A stretch of DNA of 64,000 nucleotides from positions 1 through 64,000 of the forward strand of contig NZ_JAEULZ010000005.1 of the NCBI RefSeq assembly GCF_016793485.1. The letters run 5' to 3'. Both the position numbers and the translations under genes were made by a program. Positions 27,877 through 35,242 of the stretch are shown here, in pieces. Within the stretch, counting starts at the first letter, position 1; each line of letters starts with the position of its first letter. This DNA is from Mesorhizobium sp. (GTDB lineage Bacteria > Pseudomonadota > Alphaproteobacteria > Rhizobiales > Rhizobiaceae). A model generated the notes under the pieces. It saw only the letters and a list, made by a program, of their open reading frames with translations, did no database searches and had not been told where the DNA came from.

Positions 27877-28266
27877 TTGAAACTAGGGCACCCGCACAAC
27901 ACCGAGGATTGCCGCGCGGTCAGCGATATCCTCCAGCGCGTCGGCGACAAATGGACGGTTCTGGTTGTCGGCAAGCTGGGCGACGGCCCCATGCGCTTCA
28001 ACGAGCTCCGTACCGCTGTCGGCGGCATTTCGCAGAAGATGCTGACCACGACGCTGCGCGGGCTGGAGCGCGACGGCTTCGTCACGCGCACGGTCTATCC
28101 GACGATCCCACCGCGCGTGGACTATGAACTGACCGAGCTCGGCTGCGAGTTGCTGAAGCCTGTGCATGCGCTCGGCGAGTGGGCGCGGAAGAACACCGGG
28201 AAGGTGAACGCCGCCCGCGCGCGCTTCGACGCGGTGTCGGCCGACAAGCGTATCCGCGTGGGCTGA
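27877..28266 (+). CDS. HxlR-family transcriptional regulator
   Basis: A 129-residue winged-helix regulator. HxlR landmarks: an N-terminal cysteine (TEDCRAVSDILQRVGDKWTV), FNELRTAVGGISQKMLTTTL (recognition helix) and the wing RTVYPTIPPRVDYELTELG. In characterised members (HypR, YodB, QorR) this cysteine senses disulfide stress or quinones. The start is a TTG at 27877, supported by GGAGG at 27865-27869 with 7-base spacing; no ATG serves the conserved N-terminus. It likely controls the divergent FMN reductase and itself. Confidence 0.93.
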   Translation: MKLGHPHNTEDCRAVSDILQRVGDKWTVLVVGKLGDGPMRFNELRTAVGGISQKMLTTTLRGLERDGFVTRTVYPTIPPRVDYELTELGCELLKPVHALGEWARKNTGKVNAARARFDAVSADKRIRVG

Positions 28267-28274
28267 CCGCCCGC

Positions 28275-28664
28275 TTACTCCGCCGGGACGGCCGTCGGCT
28301 TTCCTTCGCTATCAAGCGCCACCATGACGAACTCGGCGTCGGTGACTTTCTCCTTCACGTGGGTGAGATAGCGCTGCGCCCATGCCTCGACCTTGAGCGT
28401 CATGGACGTGCGGCCGACGCGCGTCACGGCTGTATAGATGCTGAGCGTGTCGCCAACCTTCATCGGCGCGGCGAACGACATCTCCTTCACCGCTGCCGTC
28501 ACCACGCGGCCGCGCGCACGTTCCGCGGCGCGGATGCCGCAGGCAAGGTCCATCTGCGCCATCACCCAGCCGCCGAAGATGTCGCCGGCGGCATTGGTGT
28601 CGGCCGGCATTGCAAGTGTCCGCAACGTCAGTTCCCCGATCGGATGGGTCTTGGTCCCGGTCAC
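28275..28664 (-). CDS. yciA: Acyl-CoA thioesterase, YciA type
   Basis: A 129-residue hotdog-fold thioesterase, hydrolysing acyl-CoA to free acid and CoA in the cytosol. The family motif TLAMPADTNAAGDIFGGWVM is followed by MDLACGIRAAERARGRVVTA, then VGDTLSIYTAVTRVGRTSMT. Start codon GTG 28664 with AGGAGGG about 10 bases upstream. It ends 8 bases from the convergent HxlR gene. It diverges from the catabolic operon at 28852 over 187 bases. Confidence 0.92.
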   Translation of the reverse strand: MTGTKTHPIGELTLRTLAMPADTNAAGDIFGGWVMAQMDLACGIRAAERARGRVVTAAVKEMSFAAPMKVGDTLSIYTAVTRVGRTSMTLKVEAWAQRYLTHVKEKVTDAEFVMVALDSEGKPTAVPAE

Positions 28665-28851
28665 TTGATGCTACCCTCCTGCAAAGCATTGCTTCCCTCA
28701 TGCCGCAGCCCTTGCGGAAAGCCAAGACCCCCTCGCCCGCCCATTGCGCGCAGCCCGGCGGTCGCATTTTCCACAGGGGATGCCGGAAGCCGCGTGACGC
28801 AGGCATCCGCCCCGGACTAGCTTCGACTGGCTTCACGGGCAAAGCGTTCGC

Positions 28852-30468
28852 ATGCAGACCTATGATTTCATAATCGTCGGAGCGGGTTCGGCAGGTTCGG
28901 TGCTTGCCGAACGCCTGTCGGCCAGCGGCCGTTTTTCGGTGCTGGTGCTTGAAGCGGGCGGCACCGACCGCCGTTTCTACGTCCAGATGCCGCTCGGCTA
29001 CGGCAAGACCTTCTACGATCCGGCCGTGAACTGGAACTACCGGACGGAGCCGGACCCCGGCCTTGCTGGCAACGCCGACCACTGGCCGCGCGGAAAGCTT
29101 TTGGGCGGGTCGAGCTCGATCAATGCCATGGTCTGGATCAGGGGCCAGCGCGAGGATTTCGACGCCTGGGCAGCAGCCGGCAACCCGGGCTGGTCCTATG
29201 ACGACCTGCTGCCGGCCTTCAAGGCGATCGAGGATTTTGAAGGCGGCGCAGACGAATGGCGCGGCGCTGGTGGGCCGGTCCACGTCCAGGATTGCCGGCC
29301 GCTCGTCCACCCCCTCACCCAGCGCTATCTGAAGGCTGCCGAGCAGGCCGGGCTGCCGCTGAACCCGGATTTCAACGGCGCTTCGCAGGAAGGCATCGGC
29401 GTCTACCAGATCACCGCGAAGAACGGCCGCCGCATGTCGTCGGCGCGCGCGTTTCTGTGGCCTGCAATGAAGCGCGGAAATGTGCGCGTGGAGACGCATG
29501 CGCTGGCAACGAAAATCCTGTTCGAAGGAAGCCGCGCGGTCGGCATCGAATACGAGCAGCGCGGGCAAAAGCAGGTCGCGCGCGCCGGACGCAAGGTAAT
29601 CCTCTCGGGCGGCTCGGTGAACTCGCCGCAACTGCTTCAGCTTTCCGGTGTCGGTCCGGCCGCGCTGCTGCGGGGCCTCGGCATCCCGGTCGTCCATGCG
29701 AATGATCACGTCGGCGCGAATTTGCAGGATCATCTCGGCATCAACTACAGCTTCAAGGGCAAACTGCCGACGCTGAACCAGATCCTGCGGCCGTGGTGGG
29801 GCAAGATGCTGGTCGGCATGCAGTACCTGCTGCTGCGTAGCGGCCCGCTCTCGCTGTCCATGAACGCGGCTGGCGGCTTCTTCCGCACCGACCCCGCGAT
29901 GACGCGGCCGAACATGCAGCTCTATTTCCAGGCGTTTTCGACCGTTATCCCGAAGAGCGGCGAACGGCCGATCCTGACACCCGACCCGTGGCCCGGCTTT
30001 TCCGTCGGCCTCTCCAACTGCCGGCCGTCGAGCCGTGGCGAGATCATGATCCGCTCGGCAAACCCACGCGACTACCCCAAGATCACACCCAACGCCTACT
30101 CGACGGACCAGGATGTCGCCGAGATGCTGGCGGCGGTGAAATTTGTGCGAAAAATCGCCACGCAGCCCGCCCTAGCCGAGATCATCGAGGAAGAAGTGCT
30201 GCCCGGCCCGTCGATTACCTCCGACGAAGACCTGATCCTCGATTTCCGCAAGCGGTCCGGCACTGTCTATCACCCGGTCTCGACCTGCCGCATGGGTCCG
30301 GACGCCGGCAACAACGTCGTCGATCCCCGCCTGCGCGTGCACGGCATCGCCGGACTGCGGGTCATCGACGCCTCGATCTTTCCGGATAATATCTCGGGCA
30401 ACACCAACGCCGCGTCCATCATGACGGGCTGGAAGGGCGCCGAAATGGTGCTGGAGGATCAGCCATGA
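28852..30468 (+). CDS. GMC-family FAD oxidoreductase (choline dehydrogenase-like)
   Basis: A 538-residue flavoprotein alcohol dehydrogenase/oxidase. The ADP-binding motif is IIVGAGSAGSVLAERLS. GMC signature 1 reads LGGSSSINAMVWIRGQREDF and signature 2 GGSVNSPQLLQLSGVGPAAL. The C-terminal active site has His in TVYHPVSTCRMG and Asn in NISGNTNAASIM. Typical length. It is first of three genes joined by 4-base ATGA overlaps with an enolase-superfamily enzyme and a hydroxyisobutyrate-dehydrogenase-like enzyme, so it probably oxidises a sugar alcohol, polyol or aldose-like alcohol that feeds them. Exact substrate unknown. Confidence 0.93.
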   Translation: MQTYDFIIVGAGSAGSVLAERLSASGRFSVLVLEAGGTDRRFYVQMPLGYGKTFYDPAVNWNYRTEPDPGLAGNADHWPRGKLLGGSSSINAMVWIRGQREDFDAWAAAGNPGWSYDDLLPAFKAIEDFEGGADEWRGAGGPVHVQDCRPLVHPLTQRYLKAAEQAGLPLNPDFNGASQEGIGVYQITAKNGRRMSSARAFLWPAMKRGNVRVETHALATKILFEGSRAVGIEYEQRGQKQVARAGRKVILSGGSVNSPQLLQLSGVGPAALLRGLGIPVVHANDHVGANLQDHLGINYSFKGKLPTLNQILRPWWGKMLVGMQYLLLRSGPLSLSMNAAGGFFRTDPAMTRPNMQLYFQAFSTVIPKSGERPILTPDPWPGFSVGLSNCRPSSRGEIMIRSANPRDYPKITPNAYSTDQDVAEMLAAVKFVRKIATQPALAEIIEEEVLPGPSITSDEDLILDFRKRSGTVYHPVSTCRMGPDAGNNVVDPRLRVHGIAGLRVIDASIFPDNISGNTNAASIMTGWKGAEMVLEDQP

Positions 30469-31673
30469 AAATCACCGACGTGAAGAGCTGGGTCGTCGGC
30501 AATCCGCCGCCGGGCATTGGCGGCAAGTATTTCATCTTCGTGAAGCTTACGACCGACTCCGGCGTCGTCGGCTATGGCGAGGCCTACAACGCGACCTTCT
30601 CGGCCCATGTCACCGCGCGCATGATCGAGGACATGGCGGAGCGTTATTTCGTCGGGCACGACCCGCACGACATCGAAATCTTCTTCCGCCGCTGCTATTC
30701 GTCCGGCTTCACCCAGCGTCCCGACGTTTCCGGCATGGGCTGCTTCTCGGCGCTGGAAATGGCCTGCTGGGATATCATTGGCAAGGAAGCCGGCAAGCCG
30801 GTCTACAAGCTGCTCGGCGGGCAGGTGCACGAGACGCTGCGGAGCTACACCTATCTCTACCCGCACACCGGCAGCGTCCACACCGAGGATGTTGCGCCGA
30901 AGAACGTCTACAACGACCCGGACATGGCCGCGGAATGTGCAGCGCTCTACGTGCAGCAGGGCTTCGATGCGGTGAAGCTCGACCCGGCCGGCCCCTACAC
31001 CGCCTTCGACGGCCACCAGCCCCGGCTCATCGACATCGACCTGTCGGCGCGCATGCTGAAGGCGATCCGGGAGGCGGTCGGCACCAAGGCCGACATCCTC
31101 TTCGGCACGCACGGCCAGTTCACGGCGTCGGGCGCGCTGCGCATGGCCAAGGCAATCGAGCCCTACGATCCGCTCTGGTTCGAGGAGCCGGTGCCGCCGG
31201 ATATGCCTGAGGTCATGGCCGAGGTGGCGCGCGGAACGTCCATTCCCATCGCTACCGGCGAGCGGCTGACGACCAAGTTCGAGTTCGCCCGCGTCATCGA
31301 AACCCGCGCCGCGACGATCCTGCAGCCCGACCTCGGCCGCTCGGGCGGCATCCTCGAGACGAAGAAGATCGCGGCCATGGCCGAGGCCTACCACGTCCAG
31401 ATCGCCCCGCACTGCTATTGCGGGCCGATCGTCGGCGCGGCGAACATCCAGCTTGCCGTGACGCTACCGAACTTCCTGATCCTCGAATCTCTCAAGCAAT
31501 GGGATGGCTTCCACGAGAAGCTCCTGAAAAAGAAGATCGAATGGCAAGACGGCCATGTCATCCCGTCGAAAGAGCCCGGGCTGGGCGTCGAACTCGACGA
31601 AGCCGTCTGCGAAGCGCATCCCTATGACGGCAAGGCGCTGCATCTGGAGATGCGGCAGACGCCGCTGACATGA
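30465..31673 (+). CDS. Mandelate racemase/muconate lactonizing enzyme-like (enolase superfamily)
   Basis: A 402-residue enolase-superfamily protein. The capping domain is followed by a barrel with the KxD base motif (DAVKLDPAG). Metal-ligand glutamates lie in LWFEEPVPPD and PIATGERLTT, LQPDLGRSGGI follows, and the catalytic-type His is in QIAPHCYCGPI. The overall pattern is nearest to sugar-acid dehydratases such as DgoD. The strand that normally gives the first metal Asp (DFHGR in DgoD) reads GTHGQ here, so that ligand seems replaced. ATGA overlaps with both neighbours place it in one coupled operon. A sugar-acid dehydratase or cycloisomerase role is inferred. Confidence 0.9.
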   Translation: MKITDVKSWVVGNPPPGIGGKYFIFVKLTTDSGVVGYGEAYNATFSAHVTARMIEDMAERYFVGHDPHDIEIFFRRCYSSGFTQRPDVSGMGCFSALEMACWDIIGKEAGKPVYKLLGGQVHETLRSYTYLYPHTGSVHTEDVAPKNVYNDPDMAAECAALYVQQGFDAVKLDPAGPYTAFDGHQPRLIDIDLSARMLKAIREAVGTKADILFGTHGQFTASGALRMAKAIEPYDPLWFEEPVPPDMPEVMAEVARGTSIPIATGERLTTKFEFARVIETRAATILQPDLGRSGGILETKKIAAMAEAYHVQIAPHCYCGPIVGAANIQLAVTLPNFLILESLKQWDGFHEKLLKKKIEWQDGHVIPSKEPGLGVELDEAVCEAHPYDGKALHLEMRQTPLT

Positions 31674-32590
31674 CGAAGCAAGCCTACGCCTTCATCGGCC
31701 TCGGCCATCTCGGCGGCAACCTTGCCGCCTCGTTGTTGCGCGCAGGCTTTGAGGTGACCGTTTATGACCGCGACCCGGCGGCGGTTGCGCGGCTGGTGGC
31801 GATGGGCGCAAGCGCCGCGTCCAGTCCCGCCGAAGCAGCCGCCCGCGCCGGCAACACCATCACCTGCCTGCCCTCGCCCAAGGTGAGCGAGGCCGTGCTG
31901 GCTGGCCCGAGCGGCCTGCTCGAAGGGCTGCCTCAAGGCGGGACGTGGATCGAGATGTCGACCAACGGCCGCGACGAGATCGTGCGGCTGGCAGCCATTG
32001 CAGCCGCGCGAGGCGTAGAGACGCTGGAATGCCCCGTGACCGGCGGCGTGCATCTGGCGGCGGTCGGAAAGATCACGGCGCTCGTCGGCGGCGATGCCGC
32101 GCTTTACGAACGCCACCGCGCGGCGATCGAGGCGATGTGCGCGAAAAGTTTCCTGATGGGACCGGTCGGCTCGGCCGCCGTCATCAAGGTCATCACCAAC
32201 ATGCTGGCCTTCATTCACCTCGTCGCGGCCGGCGAAGCATTGATGCTGGCGAAGCGCGGCGGGCTCGATCTCGCCCAAGCCTACCACGCCATCGTCGCCT
32301 CGTCGGGCAACAGCTTCGTCCACGAGACGGAGGGCCAGCTCGTCCTCAACGGCTCCTACGACATCGGCTTCACCATGGACCTCGCGCTGAAAGACCTCGG
32401 CTTCGCGCTCGCCATGGGCGAGGAGTTCGGCGCGCCGCTTGACCTCGCAACACGCGTCAACGCGATCTTCGAAGAGGGCAAAGAGGCTTATGGTGGTGGC
32501 GCGTGGTCGACGCAGATCGTCAAGCTTCTGGAGGATACGACCGGCACCGACCTGCGTGCGCCGGGGTTTCCCGCCAGACTACAGGCATAA
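31670..32590 (+). CDS. NAD(P)-dependent beta-hydroxyacid dehydrogenase (HIBADH family)
   Basis: A 306-residue dehydrogenase of the 3-hydroxyisobutyrate/tartronate-semialdehyde reductase family. Rossmann motif FIGLGHLGGNLAASLLRAGF, then VYDRDP; substrate-binding CPVTGGVHLAAVGKIT; catalytic Lys in AAVIKVITNMLAF. GLGHLG replaces the commoner GLGxMG. ATGA overlap with the enolase-superfamily gene (31670-31673) indicates coupled translation. With its partners it could complete breakdown of a sugar acid via a semialdehyde; the substrate is not determinable here. A terminator-like hairpin follows at 32630. Confidence 0.92.
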   Translation: MTKQAYAFIGLGHLGGNLAASLLRAGFEVTVYDRDPAAVARLVAMGASAASSPAEAAARAGNTITCLPSPKVSEAVLAGPSGLLEGLPQGGTWIEMSTNGRDEIVRLAAIAAARGVETLECPVTGGVHLAAVGKITALVGGDAALYERHRAAIEAMCAKSFLMGPVGSAAVIKVITNMLAFIHLVAAGEALMLAKRGGLDLAQAYHAIVASSGNSFVHETEGQLVLNGSYDIGFTMDLALKDLGFALAMGEEFGAPLDLATRVNAIFEEGKEAYGGGAWSTQIVKLLEDTTGTDLRAPGFPARLQA

Positions 32591-32629
32591 CTTATTTCAC
32601 TTGCAGAAACAGCAGCTTGATCCGCTGGC

Positions 32630-32659
32630 TTGAATCAAGCCGGCAGCGGCTTGATTCAA
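32630..32659. terminator. Terminator hairpin between convergent genes
   Basis: A perfect 12-base stem TTGAATCAAGCC / GGCTTGATTCAA with a 6-base loop lies after the catabolic operon. It overlaps the stop codon of the minus-strand lipid-kinase gene. There is no long T-run, so efficiency is uncertain. Confidence 0.6.
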
Positions 32660-33578
32660 TCTCTCAGCGTCAGCGCGCCGGGCAGGATGTCGAAAGTCGC
32701 CGGCGCCTGGCCAATCGGCTCCCCGTCGGCTTCGACCAGAAGAGCCGTTCCGTCCAACGGCTCGACCACGAGCTTGCGGCCGCGCAAAATAGTGATCGCC
32801 GGATGGTTGCGATGCCGTCCGCCATAAAGCAGTCGGATATCGCGGATCAGGCCGAGCTTGCCGGCGGCGCGCAGGATCACGACCTCGAAGAAACCGTCGT
32901 CGACCTGGGCATCAGGCGCGACCATCATGCCGGCTCCGAAAAATTTTCCGTTGGCCGCCGTCACCAGGGCGACCCGCGCCTCGGCTCGCCGTCGTCGATC
33001 GAGATGCGGACGTGCTGGAAGCGATAGCGGAGGAAAGCCGTGACCGTGCGCCAGAAGTAGAGTGCCTTGGCGGACACGCGGCCCTTACGCTCGTCCGCGT
33101 TGACGGCGCGGGCAACGGTCCCCGACAGGCCGAGGCTCGCGATGTTGACGAAATGCCGGCTGGCCAGACGGCCATCGTCATCGATGTAGCAGACACGGCC
33201 GGCATCGATCCTGCGACCCGGCGAGTCGGCAATGCGCCGCAGCGCAGCTTCGTCTGTCGATGGCAGCCCGAGCCCGCGTGCAAAATCCGTTCCCGTGCCG
33301 CATGGCAGGACGCCAAGCGCAGCGGCATGTCCTTCCGCACCCGCCGTGATCAGGCCGCAGGCAACCTCGCCAACCGTGCCGTCGCCGCCTGCCGCGATCA
33401 CCAGTTCGCTACCGCCGGCGGCAAGGTCCATCGCCAGAGTCACGCCGTCCCCTGGCGCCTGCGTCTCGCGCAGGTCGACTTCGCCGAATATCTCCCTGAG
33501 CGCCACGCCGATCTCTGGCCAGCGGCGCTTCAGCCTGCCGCCTCCCGCGACAGGATTCATGATGACGCCTACCCTCAT
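32656..33578 (-). pseudogene. Diacylglycerol kinase family protein, single-base frameshift
   Basis: Two minus-strand frames together make one 307-residue DagK/YegS-like lipid kinase. The N-terminal part (33578 down to about 32985) has VIMNPVAGGGRLKRRW, the kinase loop AAGGDGTVGEVACGL and GVLPCGTGTDFARGLGLP. The C-terminal part (VTAANGKFFGAGMMVAPDAQ, DDGFFEVVILRAAGK) is in the next frame. One missing base near 32980-32985, where GAGCCGAGGCGC would need GAGCCGGAGGCGC, joins them: 923 bases is one short of 308 codons. Either a real mutation or a sequencing error. Start ATG 33578 has GGAGG 6 bases upstream. Confidence 0.85.
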
Positions 33579-34090
33579 CGCCATCCTCCCCGCACGCACC
33601 CTGTGGCAGTTCCGGGCCGGCGGCAAGCCGGGAAGTTTTTAGCCGGCACTCCCCGATAATCCCGTTTTCCACAGGCGTCGGGCCATTCCCGAGACGGCTT
33701 CCCTGACGTACGGTCAACCCATCTCAGGCCCCCACGGAAACGGAGCCGCAAGGCGAAGGGAAAGTGAGGGAGCAACCTGGGGACCCGGAAACGGGACCGG
33801 AAGGCGACGGGTTTTCCCGTTACGCGCCAGTCAGACGACCGGGGACCGCGGGAAGCGTGCAAACGCCTACGGCGGACCGATGCTGCCATGAAGGACCGGT
33901 AAAGTCTTTCGATGGCGCGTCAGCAAACCCTTCGGGAGATGCGGGCGTTGGTCGGGCAGATGCGAATCTTTCGGGAAGCGCCTTGCCGGACCGTCAAGAC
34001 AAGGGACCAGCGCGGCTCCGCCTCCTTCGGACGGCGGATGCGAGCGAAGGCCAGGGTCTGACAGGGAGGCGCTGGGAGCAATCCCGGCGC
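33579..34090. other. 512-base region without a recognisable gene
   Basis: GC-rich, between the lipid-kinase pseudogene and the DUF3137 gene, both on the minus strand. Frames on either strand are Arg/Gly/Pro-rich shadows without a ribosome-binding site. Several short hairpins exist (for example ACCCGGAAACGGG near 33780). I compared it mentally with RNase P RNA, tmRNA and SRP RNA and did not find their conserved cores. It may be decayed sequence or an unrecognised RNA. Confidence 0.5.
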
Positions 34091-34092
34091 CT
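34067..34092 (-). terminator. Hairpin at the end of the DUF3137 gene
   Basis: AGGCGC-T-GGGA-GCAA-TCCC-G-GCGCCT forms a strong stem interrupted by one T/G opposition and overlaps the stop codon of the minus-strand DUF3137 gene. No T-run follows, so termination is only possible, not certain. Confidence 0.45.
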
Positions 34093-35083
34093 ACTCTGTT
34101 TTGGCCCCCTGCTCCGCTGTCGGAACGTCGTCGCCATTGACCTTGCGCACCAGCGACGCTGTTGCCAGCAAGGCCGCCATGTCCGCCACCATCGGCTGGA
34201 CATGGGTCCTGTAGTCGAGCGGCTGCGAGATGCCGGGAAGCTCGAAGAAATCCTTGGTCTGCGGAATGAGCAGGAAGCCGTCGCCATGGGCGAGCGCCAC
34301 GCGCGACGGGCTCTCCGGCCAGGTCTCGACCAGCCATTCCAGCGCCTGCGCCAGCCGACCGCTCACCAGCGGCTGGGCAGCCTCGACATTGTCGGTGCGA
34401 AACTCGTAGATCTCGTCCAGCTTCGCATTGCCGCTCTGCAATGGCTTCAGCTTTTCGCCGAAAATGCCGCGGAAGAACCCCGCGACCTTGCCGGCCTTGC
34501 GGGCAGCGACGAGCACACCCGGGAAGCCTACCGCCGGCTGGAAGGCGATGATGATGCCCTTGAACACGTCCACGCTCGATTTGCCCGACCCCTTGCGCAG
34601 AGTCGCCTCGTAAAGCTCGAATGGAAAGCCGTCATAACGGCCGCTCACGACATCGTCGAACGCCTGCCGGTCAAAATCGCCAACGGTTTCCTTTGGCAGG
34701 CGACCGAAGGAACGCGGCCTGATCCCGTGGCCGTACTGGATATCCTCGATGAACCCGAAGATGAGCGGAATGGCCCGGTCCCGCACCGACTGCTGCAGTT
34801 TCTTCACCGGCTTCACTGCCTGCGCGTGCATGAACAGCAGGGCGAAGAAGCCGAAGATGTAGATAAAGAGATGCGGCGTCGAGAACCATAGCTCCTGCGG
34901 ATGGGCCAGCCCGTTGGCCAGCCATGCAAGCCCGAAGATGACGAGAAGCGTCAGTCCGTCGAACAGCGGTACGCGCCACAGGAGAGACCTGTGCAGGCGG
35001 GTGCGCCCGGCCTCGTAGCGGTCCATGTCCGCCTTGATGCCGGCGATCACATCCTCGCCGGGCAGGAAATCGTCCGCCTTCAT
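34091..35083 (-). CDS. DUF3137 family membrane protein
   Basis: A 330-residue protein with two close transmembrane segments near residues 40-90 (LFDGLTLLVIFGLAWLANGL and HLFIYIFGFFALLFMHA). A large cytoplasmic domain follows: FGFIEDIQYGHGIRPRSFGR, DDVVSGRYDGFPFELYEATL, VFKGIIIAFQ, YEFRTDNVEAAQPLVSGRLA. This layout matches DUF3137, with the GxxIxG-type segment replaced by YDGFPFELYEA. Function unknown. A GGAGGGGGCG precedes ATG 35083. Divergent from uvrB. Confidence 0.85.
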   Translation of the reverse strand: MKADDFLPGEDVIAGIKADMDRYEAGRTRLHRSLLWRVPLFDGLTLLVIFGLAWLANGLAHPQELWFSTPHLFIYIFGFFALLFMHAQAVKPVKKLQQSVRDRAIPLIFGFIEDIQYGHGIRPRSFGRLPKETVGDFDRQAFDDVVSGRYDGFPFELYEATLRKGSGKSSVDVFKGIIIAFQPAVGFPGVLVAARKAGKVAGFFRGIFGEKLKPLQSGNAKLDEIYEFRTDNVEAAQPLVSGRLAQALEWLVETWPESPSRVALAHGDGFLLIPQTKDFFELPGISQPLDYRTHVQPMVADMAALLATASLVRKVNGDDVPTAEQGAKTE

Positions 35084-35242
35084 CGCCCCCTCCGATTGAC
35101 CCGGGCCTCTATAGCGGCTTTTCGGCTCGGTGTCCGCTCCTGACAACCTCCTGTCAGGAATGGCGGCCCAATGTTTCAGACGGGCCCTCCGGCAAGCCAA
35201 GTGGCACTTTTCATTCCGCCTGACTCGCCCCATATTCGCGAC

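Noticed and set aside
33650..34060. A possible RNase P RNA, suggested by CCCCCACGGAAACGG near 33730
   Set aside because: The conserved core (GAGGAAAGTCCGGGC and ACAGAAACC-like parts) is missing, so the match is coincidental.
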